Both the position numbers and the translations under genes were made by a program. Below the pieces are notes generated by a model. It did not search any database. It had not been told where the DNA came from and saw nothing but the letters and a program-made list of their open reading frames with translations. Below, piece after piece: positions 8,821-18,534 of a stretch of DNA of 64,000 nucleotides; within the stretch, counting starts at the first letter, position 1; each line of letters opens with the position of its first letter. This stretch comes from Gabonibacter massiliensis (GTDB taxonomy: Bacteria > Bacteroidota > Bacteroidia > Bacteroidales > Marinifilaceae), in contig LN913012.1 in assembly GCA_001487125.1 (NCBI GenBank), positions 310,001 through 374,000 on the forward strand. The letters run 5' to 3'.

Positions 8821-9177
8821 TTACTTTTTCTTTTGCTCTATTTTTACTTTGGCTTTATACTCGTAAATTTTACCGCCTGATTCCACTTTTATTGTATAAT
8901 CTCCAGCGCTTTTCGGTGCCGCATTTCGCCGTACGATACAACCGTTATCTATTTCCCACAACACTTCTCCTTCCTTGTTTATAAGTTCTTTCTTCTCCTT
9001 AAAAACTCGGATTTCGGTTCGTTTTTCCCATACGCTATCCGGTAAATTTTCAGCAACCTTAAACACGATATCCTTGCCTTCCTTTACCGTGATCACGTCT
9101 TCTTTCGAAGCCGAAAGCAACAAACCTCCCGTGCAGCAGAGTATTAGGATTACAACTGTTTTAATTATTCTTTCCAT
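8821..9177 (-). CDS. Small secreted protein of unknown function
   Basis: I do not recognise this 118-residue protein. It starts with a hydrophobic signal sequence (residues about 5-24). The mature part is charged and beta-rich in appearance (KEGKDIVFKVAENLP, GEVLWEIDNG, GDYTIKVESGGKIYEYKAKVKI), resembling a single immunoglobulin-like or PKD-like domain, and ends in a lysine tail. It lies 61 bases downstream of the large ABC-2/M1-like gene in the same direction and may share its transcript. A role as an accessory periplasmic or surface protein to that gene is inference only. Confidence 0.6.
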   Translation of the reverse strand: MERIIKTVVILILCCTGGLLLSASKEDVITVKEGKDIVFKVAENLPDSVWEKRTEIRVFKEKKELINKEGEVLWEIDNGCIVRRNAAPKSAGDYTIKVESGGKIYEYKAKVKIEQKKK

Positions 9178-9238
9178 AAGGATATAGTTTTGAAATTAAT
9201 ACTCTAAAGATATAAATATTATTCCAATAAACAAGCTA

Positions 9239-12200
9239 TTATTCGTCCAGCTTCATCCATTTTACCGCATCCGCAAAGATGACCATATTCTTACGTCCCT
9301 TTTTGTCTTTATCCGATAATGTCACGCTTACTTCTCCTGCCGGGAGATCGAATACGCCGAGTTCTAACCATTCGAGTTGTAGGGAAACCTCTTTCAGGGT
9401 AACTTCTGGCCAAAGCTCTACTTCTTTCAGCCAATCCTTGCAACGTACCGTATAATAAAATATGATTTCGGAATAAAAATCATCGTCCACTATTCTTGAA
9501 TTATTAATTTTACGAGAGTGAACCATGACCATTATCCGGTATTTGCCCGCTTCTTTTATATTTGTTTTCCAGGTTGCAGTACATTTCCCGCTGCCAAAAC
9601 TTTTGTAATAAGCATGACGAATGGAATCTCCGTAAAAATTTTTATTGACAAGAGGATTCCAAAATCGTTCTTCCATGTTTTTAGTGTATAAATCCCCTGT
9701 CCGTTTTACCCCGAACCATTTTTGAAATAATGTCTGATTGGCTCGGTCGTCATACGAGAAATTGGGGTCTAAATTGTCCACGATGATTTCTTTGTGAGAC
9801 GGTTGAAAAACGGAGGTGTCCATTTCGATCCACCCGGCTGGGGTTTCGACTTTACTACCGGAATAGGGTAACTCGTTATATATGAAAGAGAATTCATTGG
9901 GACGGTTAATGGCCATGCCTGTATTTAAAACAGCCGACGGGTAATACAATCCTTCTGCTGTTGAGATCGACCTGAAGGCTTTAGCCTCTCCCGGTTTAAT
10001 ATAACAACCGTAATTTTCTTTGCCCCGGCCCGTGATTAGCTTCATGAAAACAAAGCCGCCTTCTTTGCCCCGATTCATTACTTTCCCTTTTATTTCAACC
10101 CATCCGTTTGGATGGTCTTCGTCTCCGGGGTAAAAATTGCGTGTTAAATCTCTTACAGCGAAATATTGATTATGTCCACTTCTTAACCATTTGTCAAACA
10201 CATCCCGTATGTTTCCTTCTATCTTCAGCTCTTTTGCCAATTGCTCGAGGCTGATAATGCCTTGTTGCTTGTGATAGACCTCTTCCAATCTCATGAAAAG
10301 AGAGTCCAAAGAAATCTTTGGACCCAAGTAATTGGTTAGTTCAAACAGGTTCTCGCGAACGGTATGGTATAAAATGTTGGGAGCGACTTCCCGGTCCTGC
10401 AAAGCGTTTTCTAAACAGTGATACCGTATGTAAGCCTGCAATTGTTTCTCGTCTCTACCTGAAAAATTGTAAATAAAGGGTTTTGCAAGACGGCCGGATA
10501 CAAAATGCGACTTGTCGGAATATAAAGTTCTAAACAGAAAATCTGCAAAGGGGTACTTTGCGGAATATACATTTGAACGAGTGTCGTAAAACATCGCCAT
10601 GGCATTCCAGAGAGTGTATTTCCACTTTCCTGTTTTTTTTCTCCATTTCAATAACGGATGACTGATCTGTGCATCGGCTCCTACTGTTTCTACTGCCATT
10701 TTTAAGGCGATGGATTGTCCGATCTCGTGGAAATATTCACTTTCCGTGTCGTATGAACCGATGTATCTGATTCTTCTATTGTCTTTTTCTCCTTTTGAGG
10801 AAATGGGAATGTTCAGTATTCCCATCAAATCCATGCCGAACCCTTTTTCCGGTAAAAATGTCATTCCTGGTTCCACTTGTCCACTCATGAATTTTCCTTC
10901 ATTAAACTCCAATAAAAAAGATACCGGGGTTTCGATAAAACGGACATGAGCTACTCCATGCTCAGCCCAGCTTAAATCGGATAATTTTAAATCCGGATTA
11001 AAATAAAAATCACTTTGGAAATACGCTTTAATTCCTTCCGGTCTGGCCTGGGCAAAGTGTTCTAAAAATACATCCGGTTCTTGAAACGTGTTCAATGAAA
11101 ACTTCAAACTGTCTATATCTAATATTCGACTCGTAAAATTACCACCGCATAAAGAGATTCCGGATAAGTAACTCGATGGTTCAAAAACGACAGAATCTTT
11201 ACCGCGAAACTTTACTCCCTGCGAAAAAAGAACTCGTTGATTCGGACGGATAACCACCGTACGAAATTTAGTCACATCACGCCCGCTATACATCGGGCGA
11301 ACGGGATTTACAGGAGGTAGGCCTGCCGGATACCATGCCGTAGCCGGAGTCAATAATAAATAATTATCTTTTACGAAGGCGCTTCGTCTACCCGTCGGAA
11401 AGAAAAAATCTCCCCGGAAACTGTTCTCGTGTCGATTGTCCGGGAGTTGTAAATCCGTGTAGCTTTCATCGATATTTCCTTCGTAACATATTCTGATACA
11501 TAAAGAATCCCCCGCGGGTAGTTTTCGGTCAATAATAATCACCTGATTGTCGCGATCAAATGGTATTGTTTGGCCGTTTTCTTTCAATGATTTCACTTGC
11601 AGGCCGGGATTCAGGAAGAGTAACGGTTTATTCACCGTGGATTCGTTTAAGTTCAATAATGTTAAATTACTCTCCATCGTTAATCGGTCTCCCTGCTGTT
11701 TTGTGCGAATCTCGTGACGTTCCACATGACAAGGAGTTCCCATCCAGTGGTGGCTAAAACTTTCCCGGTAATTTTCTCGGATTTTTTGAGTCGGGAAATA
11801 ACTGCCTTCGAGTAATAGACCACAAAATATACCCGTTACAATGAATGTCAACCCTCTGATAGCGTATAATTTAATTTGTCGAGGGTGTCCGGTCAGTCGG
11901 TTCATTTTCCTTACACTATATGATACGAGTCCTAATCCAACTAATAAAAAAATAAAACGATGCGACAAGTAATACCCTAATCCGACGTGTCCCAACAAGC
12001 CCGAAAACAGGTTGGGAATCCCCGTTGCTAAAAAATCGAGAGTTCCGTGTAAATGATAGGGTAACCACGATACGGACAGCACGAGCCAACTTACCAATAA
12101 CACCCGTGCCAGGTATCGGTTCTTTACTATTCGTGCCAACCACAAACTCGAGCCTGTCATGAATAACAGTGACGGAATATTCAAAGTTAGAAAATAAAAC

Positions 12201-12637
12201 AGATAATATCTGAAATCAATTGATGCCAAGCTTTCCAAATTCACAAGCAGCACGCAAGCCAATATAACGAAAATGTTCACGACAGCGCAAAGTAACATGC
12301 ATCCTAATACCCGTCCCCAAGTATACTCGTTATTTTCCATCGGGCGGACATAAATAGATTCTAAACTGCCGCCCGTATTTTCCCGACGAGGGAAATCTGT
12401 TATTACGATGATAATGAATAACGACTGAACGACACAGAAAAGATACGCGTTTACAAGTGGTACGGAACAAGGCAATGCTACTAATTTCCAATTCTCACCA
12501 TATCCTTGTCCTTGTAAAAGGACTTGCCATGAGATAATGCCCGCTGTAGAAAAAAGGGTAAATAACCAAAATACCCAATCGCGAACCTGTTGCTTGGCTT
12601 CGTAACAAGCCACATGCAATACATAACGTGTATTCAT
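9239..12637 (-). CDS. Large membrane protein: ABC-2-like permease domain fused to a degenerate M1-like peptidase domain
   Basis: The 1132-residue protein starts with about 270 residues holding seven or so hydrophobic segments, like an ABC-2 transporter permease (WVFWLFTLFSTAG, GRVLGCMLLCAVVNI, LYAIRGLTFIVTGIF). A large extracytoplasmic region follows that resembles M1 aminopeptidases in order: a beta domain (about 290-530), then the catalytic-like region. The expected HExxH reads HEIGQ at residues 637-641, so the second zinc histidine is a glutamine and the enzyme is probably inactive. The last 150 residues (GKYRIMVMVHSRK and FADAVKWMKL) resemble golvesin-type beta domains. No ATPase gene is adjacent. 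ABC-2/M1 fusions occur in Bacteroidetes; the substrate is unknown. Confidence 0.7.
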   Translation of the reverse strand: MNTRYVLHVACYEAKQQVRDWVFWLFTLFSTAGIISWQVLLQGQGYGENWKLVALPCSVPLVNAYLFCVVQSLFIIIVITDFPRRENTGGSLESIYVRPMENNEYTWGRVLGCMLLCAVVNIFVILACVLLVNLESLASIDFRYYLFYFLTLNIPSLLFMTGSSLWLARIVKNRYLARVLLVSWLVLSVSWLPYHLHGTLDFLATGIPNLFSGLLGHVGLGYYLSHRFIFLLVGLGLVSYSVRKMNRLTGHPRQIKLYAIRGLTFIVTGIFCGLLLEGSYFPTQKIRENYRESFSHHWMGTPCHVERHEIRTKQQGDRLTMESNLTLLNLNESTVNKPLLFLNPGLQVKSLKENGQTIPFDRDNQVIIIDRKLPAGDSLCIRICYEGNIDESYTDLQLPDNRHENSFRGDFFFPTGRRSAFVKDNYLLLTPATAWYPAGLPPVNPVRPMYSGRDVTKFRTVVIRPNQRVLFSQGVKFRGKDSVVFEPSSYLSGISLCGGNFTSRILDIDSLKFSLNTFQEPDVFLEHFAQARPEGIKAYFQSDFYFNPDLKLSDLSWAEHGVAHVRFIETPVSFLLEFNEGKFMSGQVEPGMTFLPEKGFGMDLMGILNIPISSKGEKDNRRIRYIGSYDTESEYFHEIGQSIALKMAVETVGADAQISHPLLKWRKKTGKWKYTLWNAMAMFYDTRSNVYSAKYPFADFLFRTLYSDKSHFVSGRLAKPFIYNFSGRDEKQLQAYIRYHCLENALQDREVAPNILYHTVRENLFELTNYLGPKISLDSLFMRLEEVYHKQQGIISLEQLAKELKIEGNIRDVFDKWLRSGHNQYFAVRDLTRNFYPGDEDHPNGWVEIKGKVMNRGKEGGFVFMKLITGRGKENYGCYIKPGEAKAFRSISTAEGLYYPSAVLNTGMAINRPNEFSFIYNELPYSGSKVETPAGWIEMDTSVFQPSHKEIIVDNLDPNFSYDDRANQTLFQKWFGVKRTGDLYTKNMEERFWNPLVNKNFYGDSIRHAYYKSFGSGKCTATWKTNIKEAGKYRIMVMVHSRKINNSRIVDDDFYSEIIFYYTVRCKDWLKEVELWPEVTLKEVSLQLEWLELGVFDLPAGEVSVTLSDKDKKGRKNMVIFADAVKWMKLDE

Positions 12638-12861
12638 AACCCATAATCTTTGCAGTATATATAAAGCGGATTTAAAACATTTTAAATATAATGATATTTT
12701 GTAGTTAAAACAAAAAATCCATTTAAAATATTGTCGTATTGTTTTAATAAGAAATCATTTTTGGATTATTGATTCGGGCGCAGAAAAAAACAGGAGAGAA
12801 TTCTGAGGATCGTTTCGGATTGATTTTGTTGATATAGATCGTTTATTGGAAGGCTTTTTCT

Positions 12862-12892
12862 TTTGTTATTCCGATGGTTTTTGCTACCTTTG
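12862..12892 (+). promoter_or_regulatory. Promoter of the thrS-infC-rpmI-rplT cluster
   Basis: TTTG at 12862-12865 and TACCTTTG at 12885-12892 have a 19-base spacer and lie 42 bases upstream of the thrS start. This is a textbook Bacteroidetes promoter layout. The remainder of the 297-base gap upstream of thrS shows no other element. Confidence 0.75.
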
Positions 12893-12934
12893 CAAATTGT
12901 AAATTACATTAGTAGTAACTAAAAGAAAGCGTAA

Positions 12935-14887
12935 ATGGTAAAGATTAAATTTCCTGACGGGAATGTAAAAGAGTTTGAATCCGGGATTACCGGTTTGGAC
13001 ATAGCGAAGTCGATTAGTCCTAAGTTGGCTAAGGAGGTATTGTCAATATCCGTAAATGGAGTCACGTGGGACTTGACGCGGGGAATTACGACAGATGCCG
13101 AGATTAAGCTAAACACGTGGGATGATGAGGAAGGACGCCATGCTTTCTGGCACTCGTCTGCACATCTTATGGCAGAAGCTTTGCAAGAACTCTATCCGGG
13201 AATAAAATTCGGGATAGGCCCTTCGATCGAAAACGGTTTTTATTATGATGTAGATCCGGGTGAGGGGGTATCCATCCAGGAAAAAGATCTTGTGGCAATC
13301 GAGAAAAAGATGTTGGAGTTAGCGAGAAAGAACGAAGAATATTGCAGGATAGATGTTAGTAAGCGGGAGGCGTTGGATCATTTTTCATCTTTGGATGAAA
13401 CCTATAAGGTCGAATTGATCAATGATCTGGAGGATGGAACGATCACCTATTATCGACAGGGGGATTTTACGGATTTGTGTCGCGGACCGCATCTGCCCAA
13501 TACCTCCTATATAAAGGCTATTAAGTTAACCAGCGTTGCCGGCGCCTACTGGAGAGGGAACGAACACAACAAGATGTTGACCCGCGTATACGGGATCACT
13601 TTCCCGAAACAGAAGATGTTGGAGGAGTGGGTGCAGATGATGGAGGAGGCTAAATTGCGGGATCACCGGAAAATAGGTAAAGAGATGGAGTTGTTTACTT
13701 TTTCTCAGGCCGTGGGTTCCGGTTTACCCATGTGGTTGCCGAAAGGGGCGATGCTCAGGGATCGTTTGGAAGCGTTCTTGCGGAAAGTACAGAAAAAGTA
13801 TGGATACGAGCAAGTCATTACGCCTCATATCGGTAATGTAAATTTGTATAAGACTTCCGGGCATTTTCAGAAGTACGGAAAAGATAGTTTTCAAGTAATC
13901 ACAACTCCGCAGGAGGGAGAGGAGTTCATGTTGAAACCGATGAACTGTCCTCATCATTGTGAGATATATAAATTTAAACCTCGTTCCTATAAAGATCTCC
14001 CGGTGCGTTTTGCCGAGTTCGGTACGGTATATCGTTACGAGCAAAGCGGGGAGTTGCACGGGTTGACGAGGGTACGCGGATTTACGCAGGATGATGCGCA
14101 TCTTTTCTGTACTCCGGATCAGTTGAAAGAGGAGTTTAAAAAGGTAATCGATATTATTTTCATTATATTTAAGGCTCTTGATTTTAAAGATTATACGGCT
14201 CAGATCTCTTTACGGGATCCGAACAATAAAGAGAAATATATCGGTACGGATGAGAATTGGGAGAAGGCCGAACGAGCTATTATAGAGGCTGCCGAGGAGA
14301 AAGGGTTGAATACCACCGTAGAGTTGGGAGAAGCTGCTTTTTACGGCCCGAAGTTGGACTTTATGGTAAAGGATGCCATCGGCCGGAAATGGCAGTTAGG
14401 AACGATTCAGGTGGATTACAACTTGCCGGAGCGTTTCGAATTGGAATATACCGGAGCCGATAATCAAAAACATCGTCCCGTTATGATTCATCGGGCGCCT
14501 TTCGGAAGTATGGAGCGTTTTGTTGCTGTTTTGATCGAACACACGATGGGGAAATTCCCCTTGTGGTTGACTCCGGAGCAGGTTGTTATTCTTCCGATCA
14601 GTGAAAAATACAACGAATATGCTCAAAATGTTTTGAATTTGTTAAATAATTACGATATTCGCACCGTCTTAGACGATCGTAACGAAAAGATTGGTCGGAA
14701 GATACGTGATAACGAGTTGAAAAAGATCCCGTATATGTTGATTGTCGGAGAACAGGAGATGAACGAGCATAGGGTTTCCGTGAGACGTCAGGGAGAGGGA
14801 GATAAAGGATCTATGACACCGGAAGAATTTGCGACGATGATAAATAAAGAGGTAGAATCCCAGCTGGATTCTATCTATAATTACTAA
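12935..14887 (+). CDS. thrS: Threonine-tRNA ligase
   Basis: ThrRS charges tRNA-Thr and edits mischarged serine. The 650-residue protein shows the TGS domain (1-60) and then the editing domain with HSSAH (His73 and His77). The class II core has a catalytic zinc site formed by Cys338 (MNCPHHCE), His389 (DDAHLFC) and His519 (MIHRAPFGS). Motif 2 is present as [19 protein letters not shown], and the C-terminal anticodon-binding domain begins near 545 ([10 protein letters not shown]). All key residues and the usual length are present. It heads the conserved cluster with infC, rpmI and rplT. Confidence 0.97.
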   Translation: MVKIKFPDGNVKEFESGITGLDIAKSISPKLAKEVLSISVNGVTWDLTRGITTDAEIKLNTWDDEEGRHAFWHSSAHLMAEALQELYPGIKFGIGPSIENGFYYDVDPGEGVSIQEKDLVAIEKKMLELARKNEEYCRIDVSKREALDHFSSLDETYKVELINDLEDGTITYYRQGDFTDLCRGPHLPNTSYIKAIKLTSVAGAYWRGNEHNKMLTRVYGITFPKQKMLEEWVQMMEEAKLRDHRKIGKEMELFTFSQAVGSGLPMWLPKGAMLRDRLEAFLRKVQKKYGYEQVITPHIGNVNLYKTSGHFQKYGKDSFQVITTPQEGEEFMLKPMNCPHHCEIYKFKPRSYKDLPVRFAEFGTVYRYEQSGELHGLTRVRGFTQDDAHLFCTPDQLKEEFKKVIDIIFIIFKALDFKDYTAQISLRDPNNKEKYIGTDENWEKAERAIIEAAEEKGLNTTVELGEAAFYGPKLDFMVKDAIGRKWQLGTIQVDYNLPERFELEYTGADNQKHRPVMIHRAPFGSMERFVAVLIEHTMGKFPLWLTPEQVVILPISEKYNEYAQNVLNLLNNYDIRTVLDDRNEKIGRKIRDNELKKIPYMLIVGEQEMNEHRVSVRRQGEGDKGSMTPEEFATMINKEVESQLDSIYNY

Positions 14888-14900
14888 TAAAGGAGGATTA

Positions 14901-15452
14901 ATTATAGCACGAACAATGGAAAGTAGGGGCTTTAGAGGTCAAAATGACAAGCCACAGCACAGAATAAACGAGCAGATCAGAGCTGCCTCTGTGAGAGTCG
15001 TTGGAGAAAATGTAGAACCGGGGGTTTATTCTTTGAAAGAGGCCTTAGCGATAGCGGAGGCTGCGGGAGCCGATCTGGTAGAGATTTCTCCTAACGCGGA
15101 TCCACCTGTTTGCCGGGTGATTGATTACAGCAAATTTCTGTATCAGTTAAAAAAGAAGCAGAAAGAGATCAAGGCGAAAAGTGTTAAAGTGGTAATAAAA
15201 GAGATTCGGTTCGGACCGCAAACGGATGAGCATGATTTTAACTTTAAATTGAAGCACGCCAGAGGTTTTTTGGAAGAGGGGGCGAAAGTGAGGGCATACG
15301 TGTTTTTTAAAGGACGTTCTATATTGTTTAAGGATCAGGGATCCGATCTTTTAGAGCGTTTTATCAGTGAATTGGATGATTACGGGAAGGTAGAGTCAGC
15401 TCCGAAATTGGAAGGGAAAAAGATGATTGTGGTTATTGCTCCTAAAAAGTAA
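14901..15452 (+). CDS. infC: Translation initiation factor IF-3 (probable non-ATG start)
   Basis: IF-3 binds the 30S subunit and checks start codon and initiator tRNA. The N-domain ([14 protein letters not shown]), linker ([19 protein letters not shown]) and C-domain ([25 protein letters not shown]) are all present. The first ATG is at 14916 and gives 178 residues. However, the strong AGGAGG at 14891-14896 sits 19 bases before that ATG, too far, and 4 and 7 bases before in-frame ATT (14901) and ATA (14904) codons. Rare AUU starts are known for infC in enterobacteria and bacilli, where they allow IF-3 to repress its own translation. I therefore place the start at ATT 14901, giving five extra residues; ATG 14916 is the alternative. 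Confidence 0.9.
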   Translation: MIARTMESRGFRGQNDKPQHRINEQIRAASVRVVGENVEPGVYSLKEALAIAEAAGADLVEISPNADPPVCRVIDYSKFLYQLKKKQKEIKAKSVKVVIKEIRFGPQTDEHDFNFKLKHARGFLEEGAKVRAYVFFKGRSILFKDQGSDLLERFISELDDYGKVESAPKLEGKKMIVVIAPKK

Positions 15453-15508
15453 TTTTGATCGATATTTTATAATTATATTTTTCTGAAACACAATTAAAAT
15501 TAGAACAG

Positions 15509-15703
15509 ATGCCAAAGATGAAGAGCGTAAGTAGCGCGAAAAAAAGGTTTACCTTGACCGCTACGGGGAAGATTAAAAGAAAACATGCTTTTAAGAGTCA
15601 TATTTTGACGAAAAAGAGCACAAAAAGAAAGAGAAATCTTACTCATTCGACAATTGTAGATCAAGCGAATGTAAAGGGCGTGAAAGAGATGCTTTGCATG
15701 TAA
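15509..15703 (+). CDS. rpmI: Large ribosomal subunit protein bL35
   Basis: bL35 is a small basic protein of the 50S subunit. The 64-residue sequence opens with [20 protein letters not shown], then [22 protein letters not shown], the typical family signature. Length and position between infC and rplT are as expected. Confidence 0.97.
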   Translation: MPKMKSVSSAKKRFTLTATGKIKRKHAFKSHILTKKSTKRKRNLTHSTIVDQANVKGVKEMLCM

Positions 15704-15734
15704 GATTATTTTAAATTAAACAGTTATTAACCAG

Positions 15735-15777
15735 AATGTTAAGCCTAAATAGAAGTTTCCATCGGAACGCTAACATT
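15735..15777 (+). promoter_or_regulatory. Hairpin in the rpmI-rplT gap, possible L20 control site
   Basis: AATGTTA (15735-15741) pairs with TAACATT (15771-15777), continued by GC/GC after a bulge and an inner TTCC/GGAA stem with a three-base loop. The structure ends 17 bases before the rplT ATG. Ribosomal protein L20 is known to bind its own mRNA in other bacteria; whether this hairpin serves that role is inference. Confidence 0.35.
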
Positions 15778-15793
15778 CAAAAAACAAAAGAGT

Positions 15794-16147
15794 ATGCCAA
15801 GAGCTAAAAATGCCGTTGCTTCGAGAGCACGCAGAAAAAAGATTTTAAAACAGACCAGAGGAAACTTTGGAGCAAGAAAGAACGTCTGGACGGTTGCCAA
15901 AAACACGTATGAGAAAGGTTTATTATACGCGTACCGTGACAGAAAGAAGAAAAAATCAGAATTTAGAGCATTGTGGATTCAGAGAATTAATGCTGCTGTC
16001 AGAATGGAAGGTTTGTCTTATTCCAAATTTATGGGCTTAGTTCATAAAGCAGAGATTAATATGAACCGTAAAGTTTTGGCTGATTTAGCGATGAATCAAC
16101 CGGAAGCTTTCAAAGCTGTTGTTGCGAAAGTGAAAGAGTTAGCATAG
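15794..16147 (+). CDS. rplT: Large ribosomal subunit protein bL20
   Basis: bL20 is an early assembly protein of the 50S subunit that binds 23S rRNA. The 117-residue product begins [20 protein letters not shown] and has the long basic N-terminal arm followed by the globular part ([38 protein letters not shown]). Length is normal. It ends the cluster and is followed by a rho-independent terminator. Confidence 0.97.
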   Translation: MPRAKNAVASRARRKKILKQTRGNFGARKNVWTVAKNTYEKGLLYAYRDRKKKKSEFRALWIQRINAAVRMEGLSYSKFMGLVHKAEINMNRKVLADLAMNQPEAFKAVVAKVKELA

Positions 16148-16166
16148 TGATTATGAAATATCGATT

Positions 16167-16197
16167 AAAAAGGCTGCCGTAAGGTGGCCTTTTTTTA
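16167..16197 (+). terminator. Rho-independent terminator after rplT
   Basis: AAAAAGGCTGCC and GGTGGCCTTTTT form a stem (with two G-T wobble pairs) around a GTAA loop, followed by a T-run. Confidence 0.85.
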
Positions 16198-16208
16198 TTT
16201 TTAAATGT

Positions 16209-16216
16209 TAACTTTG
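16209..16216 (+). promoter_or_regulatory. -7 box of the dapB promoter
   Basis: TAACTTTG matches TAnnTTTG, just after the rplT terminator and 76-80 bases before the dapB start. There is no clear -33 element. Transcription from here would include an in-frame upstream ATG at 16241. Confidence 0.5.
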
Positions 16217-16288
16217 TAGCGTAGAGTTCCGAATAAAGCAATGGTACTATGGAAGGGGAGAATCCGGGGGACAGGTAAAATTTTTAAC

Positions 16289-17023
16289 ATGATGAAAATA
16301 GCATTATTGGGTTACGGTAAAATGGGAAAGGCGATCGAGCGTATGGCTTGTGAGAGAGGGCATGAAGTGGTTTTTATCGCGGATGACCGTGACCGTTCTG
16401 TCGAACAGGACGAGCGGTTACGCGAAGCGGATGTGGCGATTGAGTTTACGATGCCGGCTGCAGCCGTGGATAACTACGCCTGGTGTTTTCGTAACCGAAT
16501 TCCAGTGGTTTCCGGTACGACCGGTTGGTTGAATCGTTGGGAGGAAGTGATTGGCATGTGTAAGGAATTGCAGGGTAGTTTTTTTTATGCTTCTAATTTC
16601 AGTATCGGTGTCAATATATTTTTCCATTTGAATCGTTGGTTAGCCAAGACGATGTCCCGCTTCGAAGGTTATAAAGTATTCGTGGAAGAGACGCACCATA
16701 TTCATAAGTTAGATGCTCCGAGCGGAACGGCCATTGCCTTGGCAGAAGGGATCATGGAACAGCACGGGAAATATTCTTCGTGGAAGTTGGACGGAGAACC
16801 GATAAGAGAGGGGGAAATCCCTATTACGGCAAAGCGGGAGGGGGAGGTGCCTGGTATACATTCGGTAACGTATCAATCCGATGCGGATGAGATCAAGATT
16901 TATCATTCGGCTCTTTCAAGAGAGGGTTTTGCGTTGGGGGCCATAATGGCCGCGGAGTTCTTGGTCGGCAGAAAGGGTGTCTACGGAATGGAAGATTTAT
17001 TGCATTTGGACAATAATAAATAA
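16289..17023 (+). CDS. dapB: 4-hydroxy-tetrahydrodipicolinate reductase
   Basis: DapB reduces 4-hydroxy-tetrahydrodipicolinate with NAD(P)H in lysine and diaminopimelate synthesis. Counting from the ATG at 16292, the N-terminal Rossmann motif is GYGKMGKAI (residues 7-15), the central SGTTGW follows, and the catalytic stretch EETHHIHKLDAPSGTA holds His135, His136 and Lys139. At 243 residues it is close to the family length. The frame is open to an ATG at 16241, but the Rossmann strand must begin at MKIALLG, so the start is one of the adjacent ATGs at 16289 or 16292. lepB follows 67 bases later and may be cotranscribed. Confidence 0.94.
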   Translation: MMKIALLGYGKMGKAIERMACERGHEVVFIADDRDRSVEQDERLREADVAIEFTMPAAAVDNYAWCFRNRIPVVSGTTGWLNRWEEVIGMCKELQGSFFYASNFSIGVNIFFHLNRWLAKTMSRFEGYKVFVEETHHIHKLDAPSGTAIALAEGIMEQHGKYSSWKLDGEPIREGEIPITAKREGEVPGIHSVTYQSDADEIKIYHSALSREGFALGAIMAAEFLVGRKGVYGMEDLLHLDNNK

Positions 17024-17090
17024 TGGGCGGTTTGTATGTACTTTTCGTCTGGACGGAGAAGGAATAGATCGTAAATCTAAATAGAAAAAT

Positions 17091-18464
17091 ATGAGAGATA
17101 TCTTAATAAACAAATGGTTTAAATTCGGGATCGTTTTATTGGTATATTTATTGTGGACTTGTTGGGTAAGTTCCTGGTGGCTATTATTAGGCGTACCTGT
17201 TATTTTTGATATTTATATTACGAAAAAAATACATTGGGCGTTTTGGAAGAAGAGAGGGGTAGAAAAACAAACAAAGGTGGTGGAGTGGATCGATGCCTTG
17301 ATTTTTGCTATTGTTGCGGCTACTTTGATTCGTATGTTTTTCTTTGAAGCCTATACCATACCCACTTCCTCCATGGAGAAATCGATGATGGTCGGAGATT
17401 ATCTTTTCGTGAGCAAATTGGCTTATGGTCCTAAATTGCCGAATACCCCGTTATCGGTACCTTTTACTCATCATACGTTACCTTTTACAACATCTGCCAA
17501 GGCGTATTCCGAAGCCATACAATGGCCTTATAAACGAATTGCCGGTACGGGAAAAGTTAAACGGAACGATATTGTCGTCTTTAATTTTCCGGCCGGAGAT
17601 ACCGTGGTACTCGGCATGGAGAATCCGGATTATTATTCTCAGGTAAGAGACGAAGCCATAAAGGTTAAAAATGCAGGAGCGGGGTTAGGATACATGTTGT
17701 CCGACGAGGAAGCCGCTTTGTACGCGGGAAATGCTTTGAAGAAAAAATACCGGGTTATAACTCGTCCCGTGGACAAGAGAGAGAATTATATTAAACGGGC
17801 GGTCGGAATGCCGGGAGATGTGTTGGAGATGAGAGATGCTCAACTTTACGTGAATGGAGAGAAAGCGGAGGACAGCAAAGGGATGCAATACAAGTACATC
17901 ATAAAAACAAGTCGTCCATTGGATTTGGCTAAATTGCATGACATGGGGGTTTCTTACGAGGATTTGAGGATGAATTACGGAGATGTTTACATTGTACCTT
18001 TGACCGTGGAGATGTTGGAAAAGGTAAAGGCTCTTCCGAATGTGATTTCTGTGACGAGGGAGCGGAGTAGCGAGCAGGTATTTCCGTATAGTTCCGATTA
18101 TCCGTGGACAAGAGATGATTTCGGCCCTCTTCCCATACCTAAGAAGGGAGAGACTGTAACTTTAACTTTGGAAAATCTACCTCTTTACAGACGAGTGATC
18201 GGAACATACGAGGAGAATAAATTGGAGGTGAAGGATTCTGTCATTTATATCAATGGTCGGCCGACTGACCAATATACATTTAAGATGGATTATTACTGGA
18301 TGATGGGAGATAACCGGCATAATTCGGCGGATTCCCGTTATTGGGGATTTGTTCCGGAAGATCATATCGTCGGAAAGGCGTATTTTATCTGGCTGTCTTT
18401 AGATCCTGATAAATCATTTTTGAGTAAGATACGATGGAATAGGATGTTCCGGTTTATTCATTAA
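17091..18464 (+). CDS. lepB: Signal peptidase I
   Basis: LepB cleaves signal peptides from exported proteins on the outer face of the inner membrane. The 457-residue protein has two N-terminal membrane segments (about 12-40 and 66-86), then the catalytic serine Ser94 in PTSSMEKSMMVGD and the general base Lys235 in YIKRAVGMPGD. The conserved box GDNRHNSADSRYWGFV begins at about residue 406. Compared with E. coli LepB there is extra sequence both between serine and lysine and between lysine and the GDN box, which is common in Bacteroidetes. A terminator overlaps the stop codon. Confidence 0.94.
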   Translation: MRDILINKWFKFGIVLLVYLLWTCWVSSWWLLLGVPVIFDIYITKKIHWAFWKKRGVEKQTKVVEWIDALIFAIVAATLIRMFFFEAYTIPTSSMEKSMMVGDYLFVSKLAYGPKLPNTPLSVPFTHHTLPFTTSAKAYSEAIQWPYKRIAGTGKVKRNDIVVFNFPAGDTVVLGMENPDYYSQVRDEAIKVKNAGAGLGYMLSDEEAALYAGNALKKKYRVITRPVDKRENYIKRAVGMPGDVLEMRDAQLYVNGEKAEDSKGMQYKYIIKTSRPLDLAKLHDMGVSYEDLRMNYGDVYIVPLTVEMLEKVKALPNVISVTRERSSEQVFPYSSDYPWTRDDFGPLPIPKKGETVTLTLENLPLYRRVIGTYEENKLEVKDSVIYINGRPTDQYTFKMDYYWMMGDNRHNSADSRYWGFVPEDHIVGKAYFIWLSLDPDKSFLSKIRWNRMFRFIH

Positions 18465-18486
18465 AAAACGGCTCAGCCGTTTTTTT
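18463..18486 (+). terminator. Rho-independent terminator of lepB
   Basis: AAAAAACGGC, loop TCA, GCCGTTTTTT: a perfect 10-base stem whose 5' arm overlaps the lepB stop codon, ending in a T-run. Confidence 0.85.
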
Positions 18487-18534
18487 ATACGATTTAATTT
18501 ATTATTTTGTCGGTGTAAAAAAAATACATATACA

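Noticed and set aside
8761-8880. A 39-codon hydrophobic reading frame on the plus strand
   Set aside because: It is antisense to the lysine-rich end of the 118-residue protein gene, where AAA codons read as TTT; no ribosome-binding site or family match was seen.
16241-16288. N-terminal extension of DapB by 16 residues
   Set aside because: The extension lies before the Rossmann strand and has no family match; adjacent ATGs at 16289/16292 fit better.
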